DNA of 55,891 nt. Source: Cyanocohniella sp. LLY. Lineage in GTDB: Bacteria; Cyanobacteriota; Cyanobacteriia; Cyanobacteriales; Nostocaceae. Shown here in pieces: positions 22,601 to 32,574 of the stretch. The stretch covers positions 672 through 56,562 of the forward strand of contig JAKOMP010000007.1 in NCBI GenBank assembly GCA_022241785.1, written 5' to 3'. The translations under genes and the position numbers were made by a program. Position 1 is the stretch's first letter. Each line of letters starts with the position of its first letter. Below the pieces are notes generated by a model that saw nothing but the letters and a program-made list of their open reading frames with translations, did not search any database and had not been told where the DNA came from.

Positions 22601-25600
22601 ACCGTTTGGGGTGTATTCCAGTTGGTAGAGGTGAAGGTGAGGGCAGTAGCGCTGGTTGTAGTTTGGGAGTCAGGGGTAATGGTAACGATGACATCTGCTA
22701 TCGGCTGAGTATTAAGGACAATGGTGTAAGTATCTGTAGCCCCACCTTCAGTAACATTGGTGCTACCATCAGATTCAATTAAGGTAATACCTGGTAGTGG
22801 TGCGGTGGAAACCTGTAAATTATCAATTCCTAATCCGTGATCAGCACCAGCATCATCGACATCACTCCAGCGTAACCAAATTTCTTCACCAGGAGCAAGG
22901 GAGAACCCGGTAATATTACCTGAGAGACTCACACGGTTGTTGCTGTCGTTACCATTCAAAGCACCTGTTGAAGCGGTAGCAACGGGGCCAATAAAGTCTA
23001 GGGAATCTACATCAGTCCAAGTTCCCAAATTGACGCTAGTTGCCCCAATTTGGTAAGCAAAGTCTAATTTCTGTTGTGTGGTATTACCACCATTGCGCCA
23101 TTGTTCACCAACATAGCTAATAGAAAGAGATGTCAGGGTAGCACCAGTGTCGTTAAAGAAGCGCGCACTATAAAAAATGGTTCCAGTCCCACCAGAAGCA
23201 ACTGACCCTAAAGCGCGGTCTGAGTTTGTCCCAAAACTGTAAAGACTACCAGTGTTACTAGAACCAGTACCAGCATTAATGACTGTACGGCTAGAGTACC
23301 AACCTGGGAGGGTTTGATTATCTGTCCAAGCTGTGTTTGTTGTACTAAGGCTATCGAAACTTTGGAAGTATGGAGTATTCAGGGAAATCGTACCTCCTGG
23401 TAGGGTGACAGCAGGAGAATCCAGGGTAATTACTTCGCTACGGAATTTTTGGAAGTTATCTTGAGCTAAGTCTTTGGAAATTGTGCCGTTGTTGTACCAT
23501 ACGGTATCACCGTTATCTACCAGTAATTGAATTTGGCTAGTGTTGGTTAGGGAATCTGGCACTTCCACAATTGACTCGAAGCTGCCGTTAGTATTTAATG
23601 CTGTCAAATCTGCAACCCGCAACACAGGTGCATCAGTAGCATTACCAGTCCATGTGTACAAGCGGAAATCGTTGGGTGGGTTTCCTGTAGCGCCACCTGC
23701 GGGGCCAGCAATAATCAGGTATTGGTTATTAGTGTTACGTTCAATACTGCGGATACCACGACCACCCAAGTCTAAAAAGATAGGTGCAGCAAAGTTTGCT
23801 GACCCAGTTGTTCCACCTGTAGTATTGAGAATGCTAGTAAAGTTGGTGACAGGAATAATCAGCGCCTGAGTCCGGTTAGTGGTGGGTTGATTGGGCGCAC
23901 GAAAGGCTATGTAGCCAGTATTCCCATCAGGGGCGACTGTCAAGCCTTCAATATTAAAGCCGTTAGGAACTTCGGGAGAAACACCATTGGCTGCACTCGC
24001 AGCTAAACCCAAATAACCAGCACCCAAACCATGACCGTTGCTATTATCCCAAGCAATCAGGTCATCTTCGAGGAATCGGTAATATCCCTGGAATGTCAAA
24101 GTTGTATTTTCTCCTGTACCAGAAATCTGGGTGGCGAAAATCCGTTCGCGGTTAGGCGCGTCGTTACCACTACTGTTGTTACTGTGGGAACCTGTCCAGT
24201 AAATGGTGTCACCAATACGGGTAGAGGCCTCAATATCTACTTCACTAGAACCGGATAATCCCAGCAACGAGGTGAAGTCAAAGCTAGCTAAAGGTAAACC
24301 AGAGTTATTGCGATCATATAACCGAATTGTTTGGTCTTCGTCGTCGGCAACGAACATATAATTGCCATCAATAGCGATCGCACTCGAAGCGTCACTTGTC
24401 CCTGTAAGGAATCGGGTGGTAGGATTGATAGATCCGGCGGAAGCTGCGTAGTTAATGATGTAGGAACTACTGAGTGTACCGTCACTCACGGTAACTGTAA
24501 TATTTGCTAGACCCACACCAGTAGGATTAATCTTCAAATTACGTTCTGCACCTGCACCCGTTAAAGTCAGGTTGGCGTTAGGAACCACAGCCTGATTACT
24601 GCTGATGACTGTGACTGTGAGGTCACCAATTGGTGTATCGGAGTCACTCAGGGTAAAATCAATACCCAGTAACTTAGCAGGGTCGGTAGGATCATTAATT
24701 ACACCACTAATTGCACCAGCACCAGTCCTGGGTAAAGGAAATGGTAAGTTTTGCCCATCGAGGAAATCGGTAGTGATGGGATTAATTTCAATTCTCGGTG
24801 CGCCAACAGTTGATGTGGGGTTGGGAATGTAAGTCCCTGGGTTGCCTATATCACTACCTAGAGAAACGCGAGAATTTTGGGCATCATTGACGCTGGAAAG
24901 CACCCAACTAGGAGTAATCACCAAAGAATCGAGATTTGCTGCATCCGTCCAGCCACTGGCATTTTGGGTGCGAATAGTACCTGCAAATCCTTGATCATCA
25001 TAGGTGAGGCGATCAATCAGTAATCCGTTATTATCGTACAGGTTAATTTCATCTGCGCGTCCTAAACCTTGGTTGGAGTTACCGATGATTTTCACTGAAT
25101 CAGATAACTCCCAAGCTGTGCGGAATGCTTCTGCTGAGGCTTCTGTTAAGATAACTGACTCTCCCGGTTGGACAATACCAAATGCACTCAGAGAAAATGT
25201 TCCGGGAATGCGAGTATTATCATCAAAACTCCAACCAGTAAAGTCTACTGCTGTATCGCCGAGATTGGTAAATTCGACAAATTCCCCATTAGCACCAGCA
25301 TACATATACTCGGTGATTTGGATGTTGACGTTGGTGTTGGGCGGTGCATCGTTGTCGGTAATATTTACCGTGATGTTAGCGATAGCCACCCCATTATAAT
25401 TAGCATCACCACTGCTGACATTGTGAGCGATCGCCCCTGTGTGTGTACCCTCAACTACATTGTCATCTACGGCAATTACTGTGACAGTTTGGGCTATATT
25501 CCAGTTATCGGCAGTGAAAATCAACGTTGGCGAACTGGTCGTCACTTGATCATCAACGGTAATGTTAATGGTGACATCGGCTGTGGGCTGAGTCTTCAAA

Positions 25601-26802
25601 ACTATGGTATAGCTATCTGTAGCTCCACCTTCAGTTACATCGGTGCTATCGCCGGATTGAATAATAGTTATACCAGGTATGGGTGTGATATTGACGTTAT
25701 AGAAACCCGGGTTGCCAATATCACCACCAGTAGAAGCAACGGAATTTTGGGCATCACCGACAGTAGAAAATATCCAATCAGGATTAATATTAACAGCATC
25801 TAGATTTCCTGGGTCAGTCCAGCCGCTGATAGCCTGGGTGCGAATTGTCCCTGGAAATGTTTGATCTCCATAGGTGAGGCGGTCTATCAGTTCACCGTTG
25901 TTATCATACAGGTTAATTTCATCAGCCCGTCCCAGATTTCGTGTCAATCCGCCAATTACCTTCACTGAAGCAGACAATCCCCAGGCTGCACGAAAATCTG
26001 CTTCAGTAGCTTCTGTGAGAATCACTGACTCTCCAGGCTGAACAATCCCGAAAGCGCTCACATCAACGGTACCAGGTGTACGGCCACTATCATCGTAACT
26101 CCAGCCAGTGAAGTCTACTGCTGTAGTGCCAAGGTTGGTAAACTCCATAAATTCACCATTAGCACCTTGGTACATATACTCGGTGATTTGGATATTTGGT
26201 AAAGCCGCAGCCAGGGTAAATGATGATGGCCAATTGGCAATGTCAGTGATAGTGGAACTAGTCGTCCAGTTGGCGGAATTGGAGATGGCTGCTAGCAATT
26301 GTGCCTGAGTTCCGGAAGTAGAACCGCTATAATAGCCATTGGTTCCAGTAGTAGTTAGAGCTACTGTAGTTTCACCTGTGACTAATGTGCCATTATTGGC
26401 GGCAGTGGGTTCAGCAGATGTAGCCGCACTAGTTGCATTAGTCCAGCTACCAGAACTTAGTGCATAAATTAAAGTCGGGCTAGCTAATGTGCCGGTATAA
26501 ATAATTAGTGAATCACCACTGGCATTGAGAGCAAAACTACTAGGATTATTAGAGTTAAACCCTGGTGAATTATCACTACTGCCATTAGTCCAAGTGAGAA
26601 CTGTACCCGCAGAGATATCTACAGGTGCAGTGTAAGTCAGGATTCCCTCACCAGTTCTGAAGCTACCACTGGATTGCCAACCATTATCTGTGATGTTAAA
26701 GGTTGTTCCAGCAGTAATATCTACCAGTACTACTAGACGAATGCTATCAGGATTAGTAGTGTTATAACCTGCGATCGCAATATTACCTTGTGTCAAAGCC
26801 AT
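19681..26802 (-). CDS. ExeM/NucH-type extracellular nuclease with RTX repeats
   Basis: This 2373-residue protein is predicted to be a secreted nuclease. Order of parts: an N-terminal beta-rich domain common in cyanobacterial secreted proteins (1-200); a lamin-tail domain (203-360; [13 protein letters not shown]); a Calx-beta-like repeat (375-485); a near-copy lamin-tail domain (492-650); a beta-propeller-like region (770-1130); a jelly-roll-like region; a second Calx-beta-like repeat ending near 1450; an OB-like region (1450-1700); an ExeM/NucH endonuclease/exonuclease/phosphatase domain (1726-2030; [32 protein letters not shown]); a cadherin-like domain (2040-2145); and about a dozen GGxGxDxLY calcium-binding RTX nonapeptides (2147-2275), then a C-terminal tail of type I secretion character. 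There is no Sec signal peptide. The start is 45 bp downstream of the 5'-nucleotidase stop, so cotranscription from the Pho box at 30172 is likely. Role inferred: releasing nucleotides from extracellular DNA for the nucleotidase. Confidence 0.9.
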   Translation of the reverse strand: MALTQGNIAIAGYNTTNPDSIRLVVLVDITAGTTFNITDNGWQSSGSFRTGEGILTYTAPVDISAGTVLTWTNGSSDNSPGFNSNNPSSFALNASGDSLIIYTGTLASPTLIYALSSGSWTNATSAATSAEPTAANNGTLVTGETTVALTTTGTNGYYSGSTSGTQAQLLAAISNSANWTTSSTITDIANWPSSFTLAAALPNIQITEYMYQGANGEFMEFTNLGTTAVDFTGWSYDDSGRTPGTVDVSAFGIVQPGESVILTEATEADFRAAWGLSASVKVIGGLTRNLGRADEINLYDNNGELIDRLTYGDQTFPGTIRTQAISGWTDPGNLDAVNINPDWIFSTVGDAQNSVASTGGDIGNPGFYNVNITPIPGITIIQSGDSTDVTEGGATDSYTIVLKTQPTADVTINITVDDQVTTSSPTLIFTADNWNIAQTVTVIAVDDNVVEGTHTGAIAHNVSSGDANYNGVAIANITVNITDNDAPPNTNVNIQITEYMYAGANGEFVEFTNLGDTAVDFTGWSFDDNTRIPGTFSLSAFGIVQPGESVILTEASAEAFRTAWELSDSVKIIGNSNQGLGRADEINLYDNNGLLIDRLTYDDQGFAGTIRTQNASGWTDAANLDSLVITPSWVLSSVNDAQNSRVSLGSDIGNPGTYIPNPTSTVGAPRIEINPITTDFLDGQNLPFPLPRTGAGAISGVINDPTDPAKLLGIDFTLSDSDTPIGDLTVTVISSNQAVVPNANLTLTGAGAERNLKINPTGVGLANITVTVSDGTLSSSYIINYAASAGSINPTTRFLTGTSDASSAIAIDGNYMFVADDEDQTIRLYDRNNSGLPLASFDFTSLLGLSGSSEVDIEASTRIGDTIYWTGSHSNNSSGNDAPNRERIFATQISGTGENTTLTFQGYYRFLEDDLIAWDNSNGHGLGAGYLGLAASAANGVSPEVPNGFNIEGLTVAPDGNTGYIAFRAPNQPTTNRTQALIIPVTNFTSILNTTGGTTGSANFAAPIFLDLGGRGIRSIERNTNNQYLIIAGPAGGATGNPPNDFRLYTWTGNATDAPVLRVADLTALNTNGSFESIVEVPDSLTNTSQIQLLVDNGDTVWYNNGTISKDLAQDNFQKFRSEVITLDSPAVTLPGGTISLNTPYFQSFDSLSTTNTAWTDNQTLPGWYSSRTVINAGTGSSNTGSLYSFGTNSDRALGSVASGGTGTIFYSARFFNDTGATLTSLSISYVGEQWRNGGNTTQQKLDFAYQIGATSVNLGTWTDVDSLDFIGPVATASTGALNGNDSNNRVSLSGNITGFSLAPGEEIWLRWSDVDDAGADHGLGIDNLQVSTAPLPGITLIESDGSTNVTEGGATDTYTIVLNTQPIADVIVTITPDSQTTTSATALTFTSTNWNTPQTVTVTAVDDDLVEGTHASVITHTVTSNDTNYNGINIGSVAATITDNDVPLTVTKIHQIQGSGTAFEAAFGGIRTIEGIVVAAFPGGSGLSGFFVQEEDAETDDDPTTSEGIFVFDPTGLFSGSVGDKVRVTGNVSEFSSSSGGNTSSLTQLSQVSNLINLGADIIPTATTIQFPVTSVADLERYEGMLVNISATSGDLTVTEHFQLGRFGQAVLSATGPSNQPGTDARLEQYTQFNDPSVAGYNAYLQDIATRRIILDDGRATQNPEPIIFGRGGQPLSATNTLRGGDTVASITGVLDHRFEGYRVQTSTGVDFTPANPRPETTPNVGGTLTVASFNVLNYFNGNGMGSGFTSPEQRGAENLTEFNRQRDKTIASILGLNADVVGLIEIENDGYGANSAIQDLVNGLNAAAGAGTYALIDPGLPQLGTDAIAVGFIYKPGSITPVGAAATVPDGFGQGSFDNNNRKPLAQTFLQNSIGEEFTAVVNHFKSKGSSSGNPGDADVGDGQGLSNGTRTRASQDLATWLATNPTGTNDPDYMIMGDINAYAKEDPIKALENAGYTNLVPHTSYSYVFDGQWGSLDHALANDSLTAQVSGAAKWHINADEPNVIDYNTNFKSPSQINSLYNPDPFRSSDHDPVVVGLNLNTAPVAIDDIAITDENTAVNINVLANDSDFNNDPLQITLVSTPVNGIAVINDNATPNNFADDLILYTPDGGYVGSDNFTYTISDGKGGTATASVNVAIKAVGGGIIGTPGDDNLVGTNGNDIIRGLAGNDTLRGGNGNDTLYGGDGNDLIEGGNGNDILYGDRGNDTLLGGNGNDIMYGGDGNDYLDGGNGDDTLYGGDGNDTLIGGNGDDLLVGGKGYDLLTGGNGRDRFYLSDTRTGEFDTITDFKVGQDTILISQSEFGLNQALGTLDPGLFRLGSSAVTASDRLIYDQTTGNLYFDEDGVGSTAKVQIVQLSNQAALTSSSLTVIA

Positions 26803-26847
26803 AAATTCTTTACCAGTTGTATTGAGAGGAAATGAGGGGGGTATAAA

Positions 26848-29800
26848 CTAAAGTCCAGGAATGCTCAAATTAACGCGGACAATCACGTCGTTGTAATCTA
26901 AGTCACCACCACCTGGTAAGTCTTCAAAGCCAAAGGTGTTGTCACCTAGTAAGCGGATATGATCAACCCCACCAGGATTTGCACCGAGGTAAGGGAAGTA
27001 AACTTGGCTGGTTTGTCCGTTGAGAACTTGGTCTACGGTGCCGTTGCTAATGATGAATGGTGCAAATATATTTCCTCCTGTGAACTGTCCGGAAAAGTTG
27101 GCAGTTCCTTGGTTAGCTACTCGCAAATCAATACCAGGAACCCTTCCTTGAACGGCGGCTTGAATATAACCTTGTTGTCCGGGGAGAATGTCTGCATTAC
27201 CATCGCCGTTAATATCAATGCCGCCTTCAGGATTGACAACTCGATAAAATCCGATAGTGTTGTTAAAAGCGGCTTCACGATTAACGCTAAATTCTGCTTG
27301 GACTTGTATACCTGTTAATCCCCGCAGGTCTATAAGTTCTCTTTCTTGCTGTCCTTGGAGTCTGGTACCGAGGGTTTTAATTTGATTGGTGTTGGCGACG
27401 GTGACGACTAAGTTATTGAAAGCTGGGTTATTTTGTTGGTCTTTCCAAGCTATTTGGAAGGTGTCGTTACCCAAATTATTCACTTGGGCGGCAGTTGTCC
27501 CAAAAAATACATTAGTATTTTCACCAGCTAGTACTGCATCGGTGGTGCTATTTTCTACCAAGTAAAAGATTAGGCGAGAATTATTACTCAAGCCTGTCAG
27601 TGTGCGAGACAGTTGGCTGGGATTGTAACCATTGGGATTATTGGCAATGGCCGAAAACACAACTCGCCCGCGACTCAGTGCGGCTTGCAGATATCCTGAT
27701 TCTCCTGGGGCTATGCCACCTATACGGTTTTGGTCATCATCAACTACAAATACACCGATTTCATTCACGCGATCGCTATTGACGGTATCTAGAGTAATTC
27801 GGAGATTGGCGTTAGTGTCAACTGTAAAGCTGTTGTCAGAATTAAGACTAGTATTGGCATTGGCTAGGTTAATGGTTCTGGGACTATCTGGTCGGAAACC
27901 TTCATCAGCAATACTGAACCGAGTTTCACCAAAGATAGCTTGCATATACTCAGCAAAGGCATCTTGTTCTGAACCAGAGGGAGCAAAATCAAAAGCCCCT
28001 GGTGGTAGTTCCAGAGGCGCGTCTATTTGACCATTACCATTGACATCAGCCGTTTCACCCCGAAAGTCTATGCGATTGGCTAAAGCAGCGTTATTTTGCA
28101 CAAATCGGGGGAAGGGATAGCCATCACCACCTAAACCGGGTGCTGTTGATGAAATACTTGTCCCAGCGAGGAAGTTCAATGTCACCATGCGAAAGGTGCG
28201 ATTAGGGTCGCCAATGAATTGACCATCGCGGACTACTGTATCTATGGGTGAACTATCTTCGTTAACCACAGTTAAACTGCGGATGCGTTCTCCTTGTTGG
28301 GTAATATCGCCATTATTATCAAAGGCGATCGCCGCTTGTGTAGGATCAAAACTAAAGTTAACGCCGCTGACTTGGGGAAACTGACCTGGTGTGCGTCCGG
28401 GGGCTGTGGATGCTACTCCATGTTCTAACAACCATTTGAGTTGTTGGGCTGTGACAGTAATTAGACTCAAGCCATTGTTAAACCGCAAAGAGTTTTCCAC
28501 ATCTAATTGGGAAACGTCTCCAGTTTCTTTATTCGGTGCCAGAGGACTAGGTTGGGTGGGTAATCTAGCTGCACCAGAAGCATCAACCGCACCACCTGAT
28601 CCATCAATTGACCCAATATTATCCCGAATGCCGCCGCCATTTTTTAAAGAAATAATTACGGTTGAATCTATCTGCTGTGCTTGCCATAAGTTGGCATCTG
28701 CTGTTAAGTTGCCAAAATTAGTTTCTCTGGTGCGAACATCGTTACGCGTACCATTTAAAAAGACACTGGCTTTACCAACAATCAAGTTATCTTTACTGGC
28801 GATGACGTTGCGAATACCAGTAGTAATCTCTACAACTTTTTGATGTTCGGTATTAGCATCAGCATTTGTGAAAGCAGTAATATCGCTGGCTTGGTCGAAG
28901 TCTGTCACACCATATACCCGATCCACACCTCCTTGGTCAGTAGCGTAAGCCCCATTAATTAAGGGATCGAGCGAATCAAGTTGAATGATGCCATTTTCAT
29001 CAAAGGTTGCAACCAAACGCCCCACATACTGATAATTAGCTTCTGTGTTAACTACTAATATTGGTTCACCATCAGCGGCGGTTCTGACTATGGGGTAAAT
29101 ATCTGCGGCAGTATCACCAGCGCGCAATATATCATTATCATCAGCCAAGATAGCATGGGAACCACCAGCAACAATCACATCTACATCTTGTAAACGCGGT
29201 GCAAGTTGATCAACATCAATATCTAACTGCTGCAAGTGTGTCAGCAGGACAATTTTATTAATGCCTTGTGCTGTTAAGATATCAACTTGACTTTGGACAA
29301 TTTCTGCTAAAGCCGTATAATCAATCGGATTTTCCGGCAAAATCCCCAACCGCCCAGGACTAGAAATTACTGGTAACAAAGGTGTGGTAGCACCCACAAT
29401 GCCAATTACTTGGTCATCTTCAGTATTGGCAACCCCATCATTCCCAGGCAAAGTAATCACTGTACTTTTAGCGATTTTTCTGGGAATAGTGCTGGCTTCG
29501 GCAGTATCTTGATTTTCTGCTAAATCTATAGCTCCCAATGCCCCATCGGGATTTGTGGAACTAGCTACTTCCGGGGCAAAATCTATGTTGGCACTTAGGT
29601 AAGGAAAATCGGTTCCGGGATTTCCGCTACCTTCACGCAGAATATCCCGGACTTGCCTCACACCCAAATCAAATTCATGGTTACCCAAAACCGAAGCCTG
29701 GATACCCAAAGCATTGAGAATACCAATATCACCTCGTCCAATGACTGGGGCGGAAGAACTACCCAAACCTCCCACGCCATTGAGACTGATATCGCTAGAA

Positions 29801-30024
29801 GCATTTAAAAATACTCCGGGAATAAAATTATCCCCAGAAGACAAAGTTAAAGTATTTGCTAAGACAGTATTTGGCACCCCAAAGGTATCTGTGTCTGTAT
29901 TAGTTCGCAGGCGATTAAGAACCGCAGAAAAACCCACAGCATCAGCAGTCTGAGGGGTAGTTCCCGCAGCATCAATGCCAGCTTCAAAGTCCGAGGCGTG
30001 AAGAATTTGGAGTGTAAATGTCAT
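26848..30024 (-). CDS. Secreted 5'-nucleotidase / cyclic phosphodiesterase family protein
   Basis: This 1058-residue protein is of the UshA/CpdB metallophosphoesterase family, which removes phosphate from nucleotides outside the cytoplasm. The catalytic domain fills about 1-310, with HASDFEAG, LSSGDNFIPG, LGNHEFDLGV, LTHLQQ and GGSHA. The first motif has Glu where classic members have the metal-ligand His (NDxHG); related large bacterial proteins often vary here. The 5'-nucleotidase C-terminal substrate domain is about 400-640 (ETNFGNLTADANL, SLKNGGGIRDN). From about 730 a C-terminal module with [16 protein letters not shown] and the DUF4114-like FGFEDLPGGGDLDYND closely resembles the end of the 2805-residue protein. 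There is no signal peptide, so export through the C-terminal module is inferred. It is first in a likely two-gene operon with the nuclease and has a Pho box about 150 bp upstream. Confidence 0.92.
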   Translation of the reverse strand: MTFTLQILHASDFEAGIDAAGTTPQTADAVGFSAVLNRLRTNTDTDTFGVPNTVLANTLTLSSGDNFIPGVFLNASSDISLNGVGGLGSSSAPVIGRGDIGILNALGIQASVLGNHEFDLGVRQVRDILREGSGNPGTDFPYLSANIDFAPEVASSTNPDGALGAIDLAENQDTAEASTIPRKIAKSTVITLPGNDGVANTEDDQVIGIVGATTPLLPVISSPGRLGILPENPIDYTALAEIVQSQVDILTAQGINKIVLLTHLQQLDIDVDQLAPRLQDVDVIVAGGSHAILADDNDILRAGDTAADIYPIVRTAADGEPILVVNTEANYQYVGRLVATFDENGIIQLDSLDPLINGAYATDQGGVDRVYGVTDFDQASDITAFTNADANTEHQKVVEITTGIRNVIASKDNLIVGKASVFLNGTRNDVRTRETNFGNLTADANLWQAQQIDSTVIISLKNGGGIRDNIGSIDGSGGAVDASGAARLPTQPSPLAPNKETGDVSQLDVENSLRFNNGLSLITVTAQQLKWLLEHGVASTAPGRTPGQFPQVSGVNFSFDPTQAAIAFDNNGDITQQGERIRSLTVVNEDSSPIDTVVRDGQFIGDPNRTFRMVTLNFLAGTSISSTAPGLGGDGYPFPRFVQNNAALANRIDFRGETADVNGNGQIDAPLELPPGAFDFAPSGSEQDAFAEYMQAIFGETRFSIADEGFRPDSPRTINLANANTSLNSDNSFTVDTNANLRITLDTVNSDRVNEIGVFVVDDDQNRIGGIAPGESGYLQAALSRGRVVFSAIANNPNGYNPSQLSRTLTGLSNNSRLIFYLVENSTTDAVLAGENTNVFFGTTAAQVNNLGNDTFQIAWKDQQNNPAFNNLVVTVANTNQIKTLGTRLQGQQERELIDLRGLTGIQVQAEFSVNREAAFNNTIGFYRVVNPEGGIDINGDGNADILPGQQGYIQAAVQGRVPGIDLRVANQGTANFSGQFTGGNIFAPFIISNGTVDQVLNGQTSQVYFPYLGANPGGVDHIRLLGDNTFGFEDLPGGGDLDYNDVIVRVNLSIPGL

Positions 30025-30171
30025 GGTTCTGGAAATTACAATAATTTCACATGCAAAGATGTACTTAACAACCGGGGCGCATAATGAATCTGAGTATGTA
30101 CCCAGGAACGGTTACATACTTAATTGAGTCAGTATTAATTCGGATATAATGCCGTTAAACGTACCCCAAAT

Positions 30172-30201
30172 AGATTAAGAAACAGCTAGGAAAAGGTTAA
30201 A
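30172..30201 (-). promoter_or_regulatory. Pho box upstream of the 5'-nucleotidase gene
   Basis: On the minus strand the octamers TTTAACCT, CCTAGCTG and CTTAATCT are separated by TTT spacers, matching the cyanobacterial Pho box arrangement (YTTAAYYW octamers every 11 bp). It lies about 150 bp upstream of the nucleotidase start and is the near twin of the box at 19572-19601. Predicted effect: SphR-type activation of the nucleotidase and nuclease genes under phosphate limitation. Confidence 0.85.
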
Positions 30202-30220
30202 TTAACGAATAAAAGTATTT

Positions 30221-30339
30221 TAGGACTTACGCAAGAACTCTCTAAAACTCTTATTTCTTTGTGTCCTAGCCTACAAGAAGCCGCTAACACGTCTATGTGT
30301 CCTTTGCGGTTTGTTCTCTCATGATTTTGCGTAAGTCCT
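30221..30339. repeat. Small inverted-repeat (MITE-like) element
   Basis: A perfect 13-bp inverted repeat, AGGACTTACGCAA at 30222-30234 and TTGCGTAAGTCCT at 30327-30339, bounds about 118 bp of non-coding sequence. GTATTT flanks both sides (30215-30220 and 30340-30345), consistent with a 6-bp target duplication if the element starts at 30221. It sits 20 bp upstream of the Pho box of the nucleotidase gene. No transposase is encoded. Confidence 0.65.
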
Positions 30340-30345
30340 GTATTT

Positions 30346-30634
30346 AAATCTTCGTTACTGTAATTGAAATATTTTATGGTTAATAGTGCCTTGATTTCAC
30401 CCTATTTATTCAACATAAATATCAATTCTTGATTTAGGTTGAAGAATGTCAAAAAATATCATATTTTTAATAATTAATTATTAATATAGAGCTAGTTTTA
30501 TCTATTAATAGATACAAATAAAACTCACCTTAGGTTGTAAATTATTGATTAGTAATAATCTTTCCTATGGCTGATGTTTATAAAGTCTATCTTTTAGAAA
30601 CTTAATAAAGAGGTTCGCTTATGGATGGAAAATT
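30346..30634. other. AT-rich upstream region of dps
   Basis: About 290 bp of AT-rich sequence between the inverted-repeat element and the dps start. It must contain the dps promoter, but no clear -35/-10 pair or operator could be assigned by eye. Confidence 0.5.
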
Positions 30635-31174
30635 ATGCGTGCAATCAATATTGGTTTAACAGAAGAACAGCGTCAAGGTGTAATGGAACTTTTGAATCGG
30701 GATTTAGCAGATTCATACGTTTTGATAGTAAAAACCAAAAAATACCATTGGGATGTTGTCGGCCCCCAATTCCGTAGCTTACACCAAATTTGGGAAGAGC
30801 AATACGAGAAGCTGACTCTAAATATTGATGCTTTAGCAGAGCGAGTGCGGGCTTTGGGTGGTTACCCAGTGGGTACTATGGAAAGCTTTTTGAAGATTGC
30901 CACTCTCAAAGAATATGGTGAACATATCCCCTTAGCTACAGAGATGGTAGCCCGTCTAGTAGAAGATCACGAACAAGTGATTCGCAACTTGAGAGATCAT
31001 GTGGATCAGTGTAGTGAGCAGTTTCATGATGAAGGAACTTCTGATTTTCTGACTGGACTTATGGAAGACCACGAAGAAATGGCTTGGATGCTGCGTTCAT
31101 TTATTGAAGGGCAGTCTTTACAACCAAATGGCACACAACCAGCGGGCGAAACTAAGGCCCCAATAGGTGTGTAG
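30635..31174 (+). CDS. dps: Dps-family ferritin-like DNA-protection protein
   Basis: This 179-residue protein is of the Dps family: dodecameric mini-ferritins that oxidise and store iron with peroxide and shield DNA. The inter-subunit ferroxidase ligands are in place: His in KYHWDVVG (near 37), His in RSLHQIW twelve residues later, and Asp and Glu in NIDALAERV. Length is normal with a short polar C-terminal tail. Alternative upstream ATGs at 30621 and 30625 are in other frames. It heads a group of stress-related genes (17M/ChaB-like protein, CsbD, GlsB) but is separated from the next gene by about 250 bp that include a mobile-element copy, so it probably has its own transcript. Filamentous cyanobacteria carry several Dps paralogues; which one this is cannot be told. 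Confidence 0.93.
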   Translation: MRAINIGLTEEQRQGVMELLNRDLADSYVLIVKTKKYHWDVVGPQFRSLHQIWEEQYEKLTLNIDALAERVRALGGYPVGTMESFLKIATLKEYGEHIPLATEMVARLVEDHEQVIRNLRDHVDQCSEQFHDEGTSDFLTGLMEDHEEMAWMLRSFIEGQSLQPNGTQPAGETKAPIGV

Positions 31175-31201
31175 CTATTAGCAAATATATCTAACCTAAA
31201 T

Positions 31202-31325
31202 CTGACTTTTCACGTCATGTGGAAAAGTCCACGGAAAATTTAACTTCCAAATCAGCAATTCAAAGTCTCTCGCCTCGCAGGAGAGAGATTTAGAGAGAGG
31301 TTTTCCAGATACCGTGAAAAGTTAA
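31202..31325 (+). mobile_element. MITE copy 1 (internally shortened, 124 bp)
   Basis: The left end CTGACTTTTCACGTCATG and right end CCGTGAAAAGTTA are imperfect inverted repeats of about 25 bp. The element is flanked by a perfect 9-bp direct repeat AACCTAAAT (31193-31201 and 31326-31334). The right-hand 60 bp (GGAGAGAGATTTAGAGAGAGG and on) match the copies at 33459 and 47656, but the central palindrome present in those is missing. It has no coding capacity. Confidence 0.85.
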
Positions 31326-31426
31326 AACCTAAATAACGCGTGAGTTGAAGGAAAAATTTTAATTTTTTTTGCATGTAGCTCATGCGTTTACCTCACAAAA
31401 ACAAACAAAATTTAAGGAGTATTTAA

Positions 31427-32194
31427 ATGCCAGAAGTATATCAGGCAGAACGTACCATATCAGCTGTATTAAAAGAACAGAAACAGGTTGATCAACTTAT
31501 TCGACGTTTGCTCGACCGGGGTGTGCCGAGAGATCATATTTCGATTATGGGCAGAAACTTCCAATCAGAAACGCGAATTTCTGGCTTCATCACCAAAAAG
31601 GATGTGATTCTGGGAGGTTTGAGAACCGGGGCAATTTTTGGTTCCTTGTTTGGTTCTTTTCTCAGCTTGCTGACTGGTGTAGGTGTACTATTAATTCCTT
31701 TTGTCGGCCCCATTGTGGCGGCTGGCCCCATTAGCGCTTTACTACTAGGTGCTGCTAGTGGTGCGATCGCAGGTAGTGCTGGTGCTGGTTTAGTCTCGGC
31801 TTTGACTGCTTGGGGAATGCCAGAAGAGAAAGCTGCTATCTACCAAACTCGCTTACAAGCTGGTGAATTTTTATTGATGACAGAAGTACCAAGCGATCGC
31901 GTGGGAGAATTTCAATTGCTGTTAGAAAGCGCTGGTGCAGAAGAAATTCACACCACCGATAAAACCTTGAGTCATCCTTGCCCAGGGCCTTGCAATAGTC
32001 CAGATGACTTATCTCCTGAAGTCCGCGCTCATCTTTCTCCAGAAGCTCAACGCACGTTTATTGAGCGCTATAATGCCGTTTTAGATGAAACAAGTGACGA
32101 GTTCACATCTGAACAGGCTGCTTGGGAATCCGTACATCAGAAGTACGACGAAGATGATAAAGGCGTTTGGTCAAAAGCTAAGGTGAACGTTTAG
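31427..32194 (+). CDS. 17M-like stress protein fused to a ChaB domain
   Basis: In this 255-residue protein residues 1-60 ([32 protein letters not shown]) resemble the general-stress 17M/YflT domain. Residues 60-150 form a hydrophobic glycine-rich segment ([19 protein letters not shown] and [19 protein letters not shown]) likely to insert in or span a membrane, then a second half of the stress domain follows. Residues about 190-255 ([19 protein letters not shown], then [18 protein letters not shown]) match the small ChaB domain. A ribosome binding site (AAGGAG) sits properly before the ATG. Role inferred: an envelope or membrane stress protein. The downstream CsbD gene suggests a shared stress regulon. 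Confidence 0.75.
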   Translation: MPEVYQAERTISAVLKEQKQVDQLIRRLLDRGVPRDHISIMGRNFQSETRISGFITKKDVILGGLRTGAIFGSLFGSFLSLLTGVGVLLIPFVGPIVAAGPISALLLGAASGAIAGSAGAGLVSALTAWGMPEEKAAIYQTRLQAGEFLLMTEVPSDRVGEFQLLLESAGAEEIHTTDKTLSHPCPGPCNSPDDLSPEVRAHLSPEAQRTFIERYNAVLDETSDEFTSEQAAWESVHQKYDEDDKGVWSKAKVNV

Positions 32195-32351
32195 GAATTT
32201 TTTGCTTAATTCACCACACCATAGGGGTACAGGATTGCTGTGCCCCTAAAACATAATTTCTATCTCACGATAGACAGGAAAAATTAACTTATAGTGGTAG
32301 TGTATTGACTAAGTTTTTTATAAATTTAGTCGTTTAAAGGATCAAAAAAAT

Positions 32352-32534
32352 ATGAGTATCGAAAAAAGAGTAGAAGCTACGGCTAAAAATATTGAAGGCA
32401 AGGTGCAAGAGGTAATTGGTGAAGTAACTGGTAACCCAGCAGATAAAGCAGAAGGCCAATCAAAGCAAGTGGAATCCCAAGTTATCCACACTACAGAAAA
32501 TATCAAAGATGAAATTAAAAAAGTTATAGATTAG
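32352..32534 (+). CDS. CsbD-family stress protein
   Basis: This 60-residue hydrophilic protein has the CsbD pattern: KNIEGKVQEVIGEVTGNPADKAEGQ, split here as KNIEGKVQEVIGE followed by VTGNPADKAEGQ, then a helical lysine/glutamate-rich tail. Family members accumulate under general stress; their biochemical role is unknown. It is followed 40 bp later by a strong terminator and is convergent with the GlsB-type gene. Confidence 0.88.
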   Translation: MSIEKRVEATAKNIEGKVQEVIGEVTGNPADKAEGQSKQVESQVIHTTENIKDEIKKVID

Positions 32535-32574
32535 CTGATTGCTTAATCTAGGACTTGATTGGTTTTAAATTTTA

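Noticed and set aside
25168-25803. 211-codon plus-strand open frame
   Set aside because: It lies wholly inside the nuclease gene on the other strand, and its length is explained by repetitive codon bias in the duplicated lamin-tail and Calx-like region.
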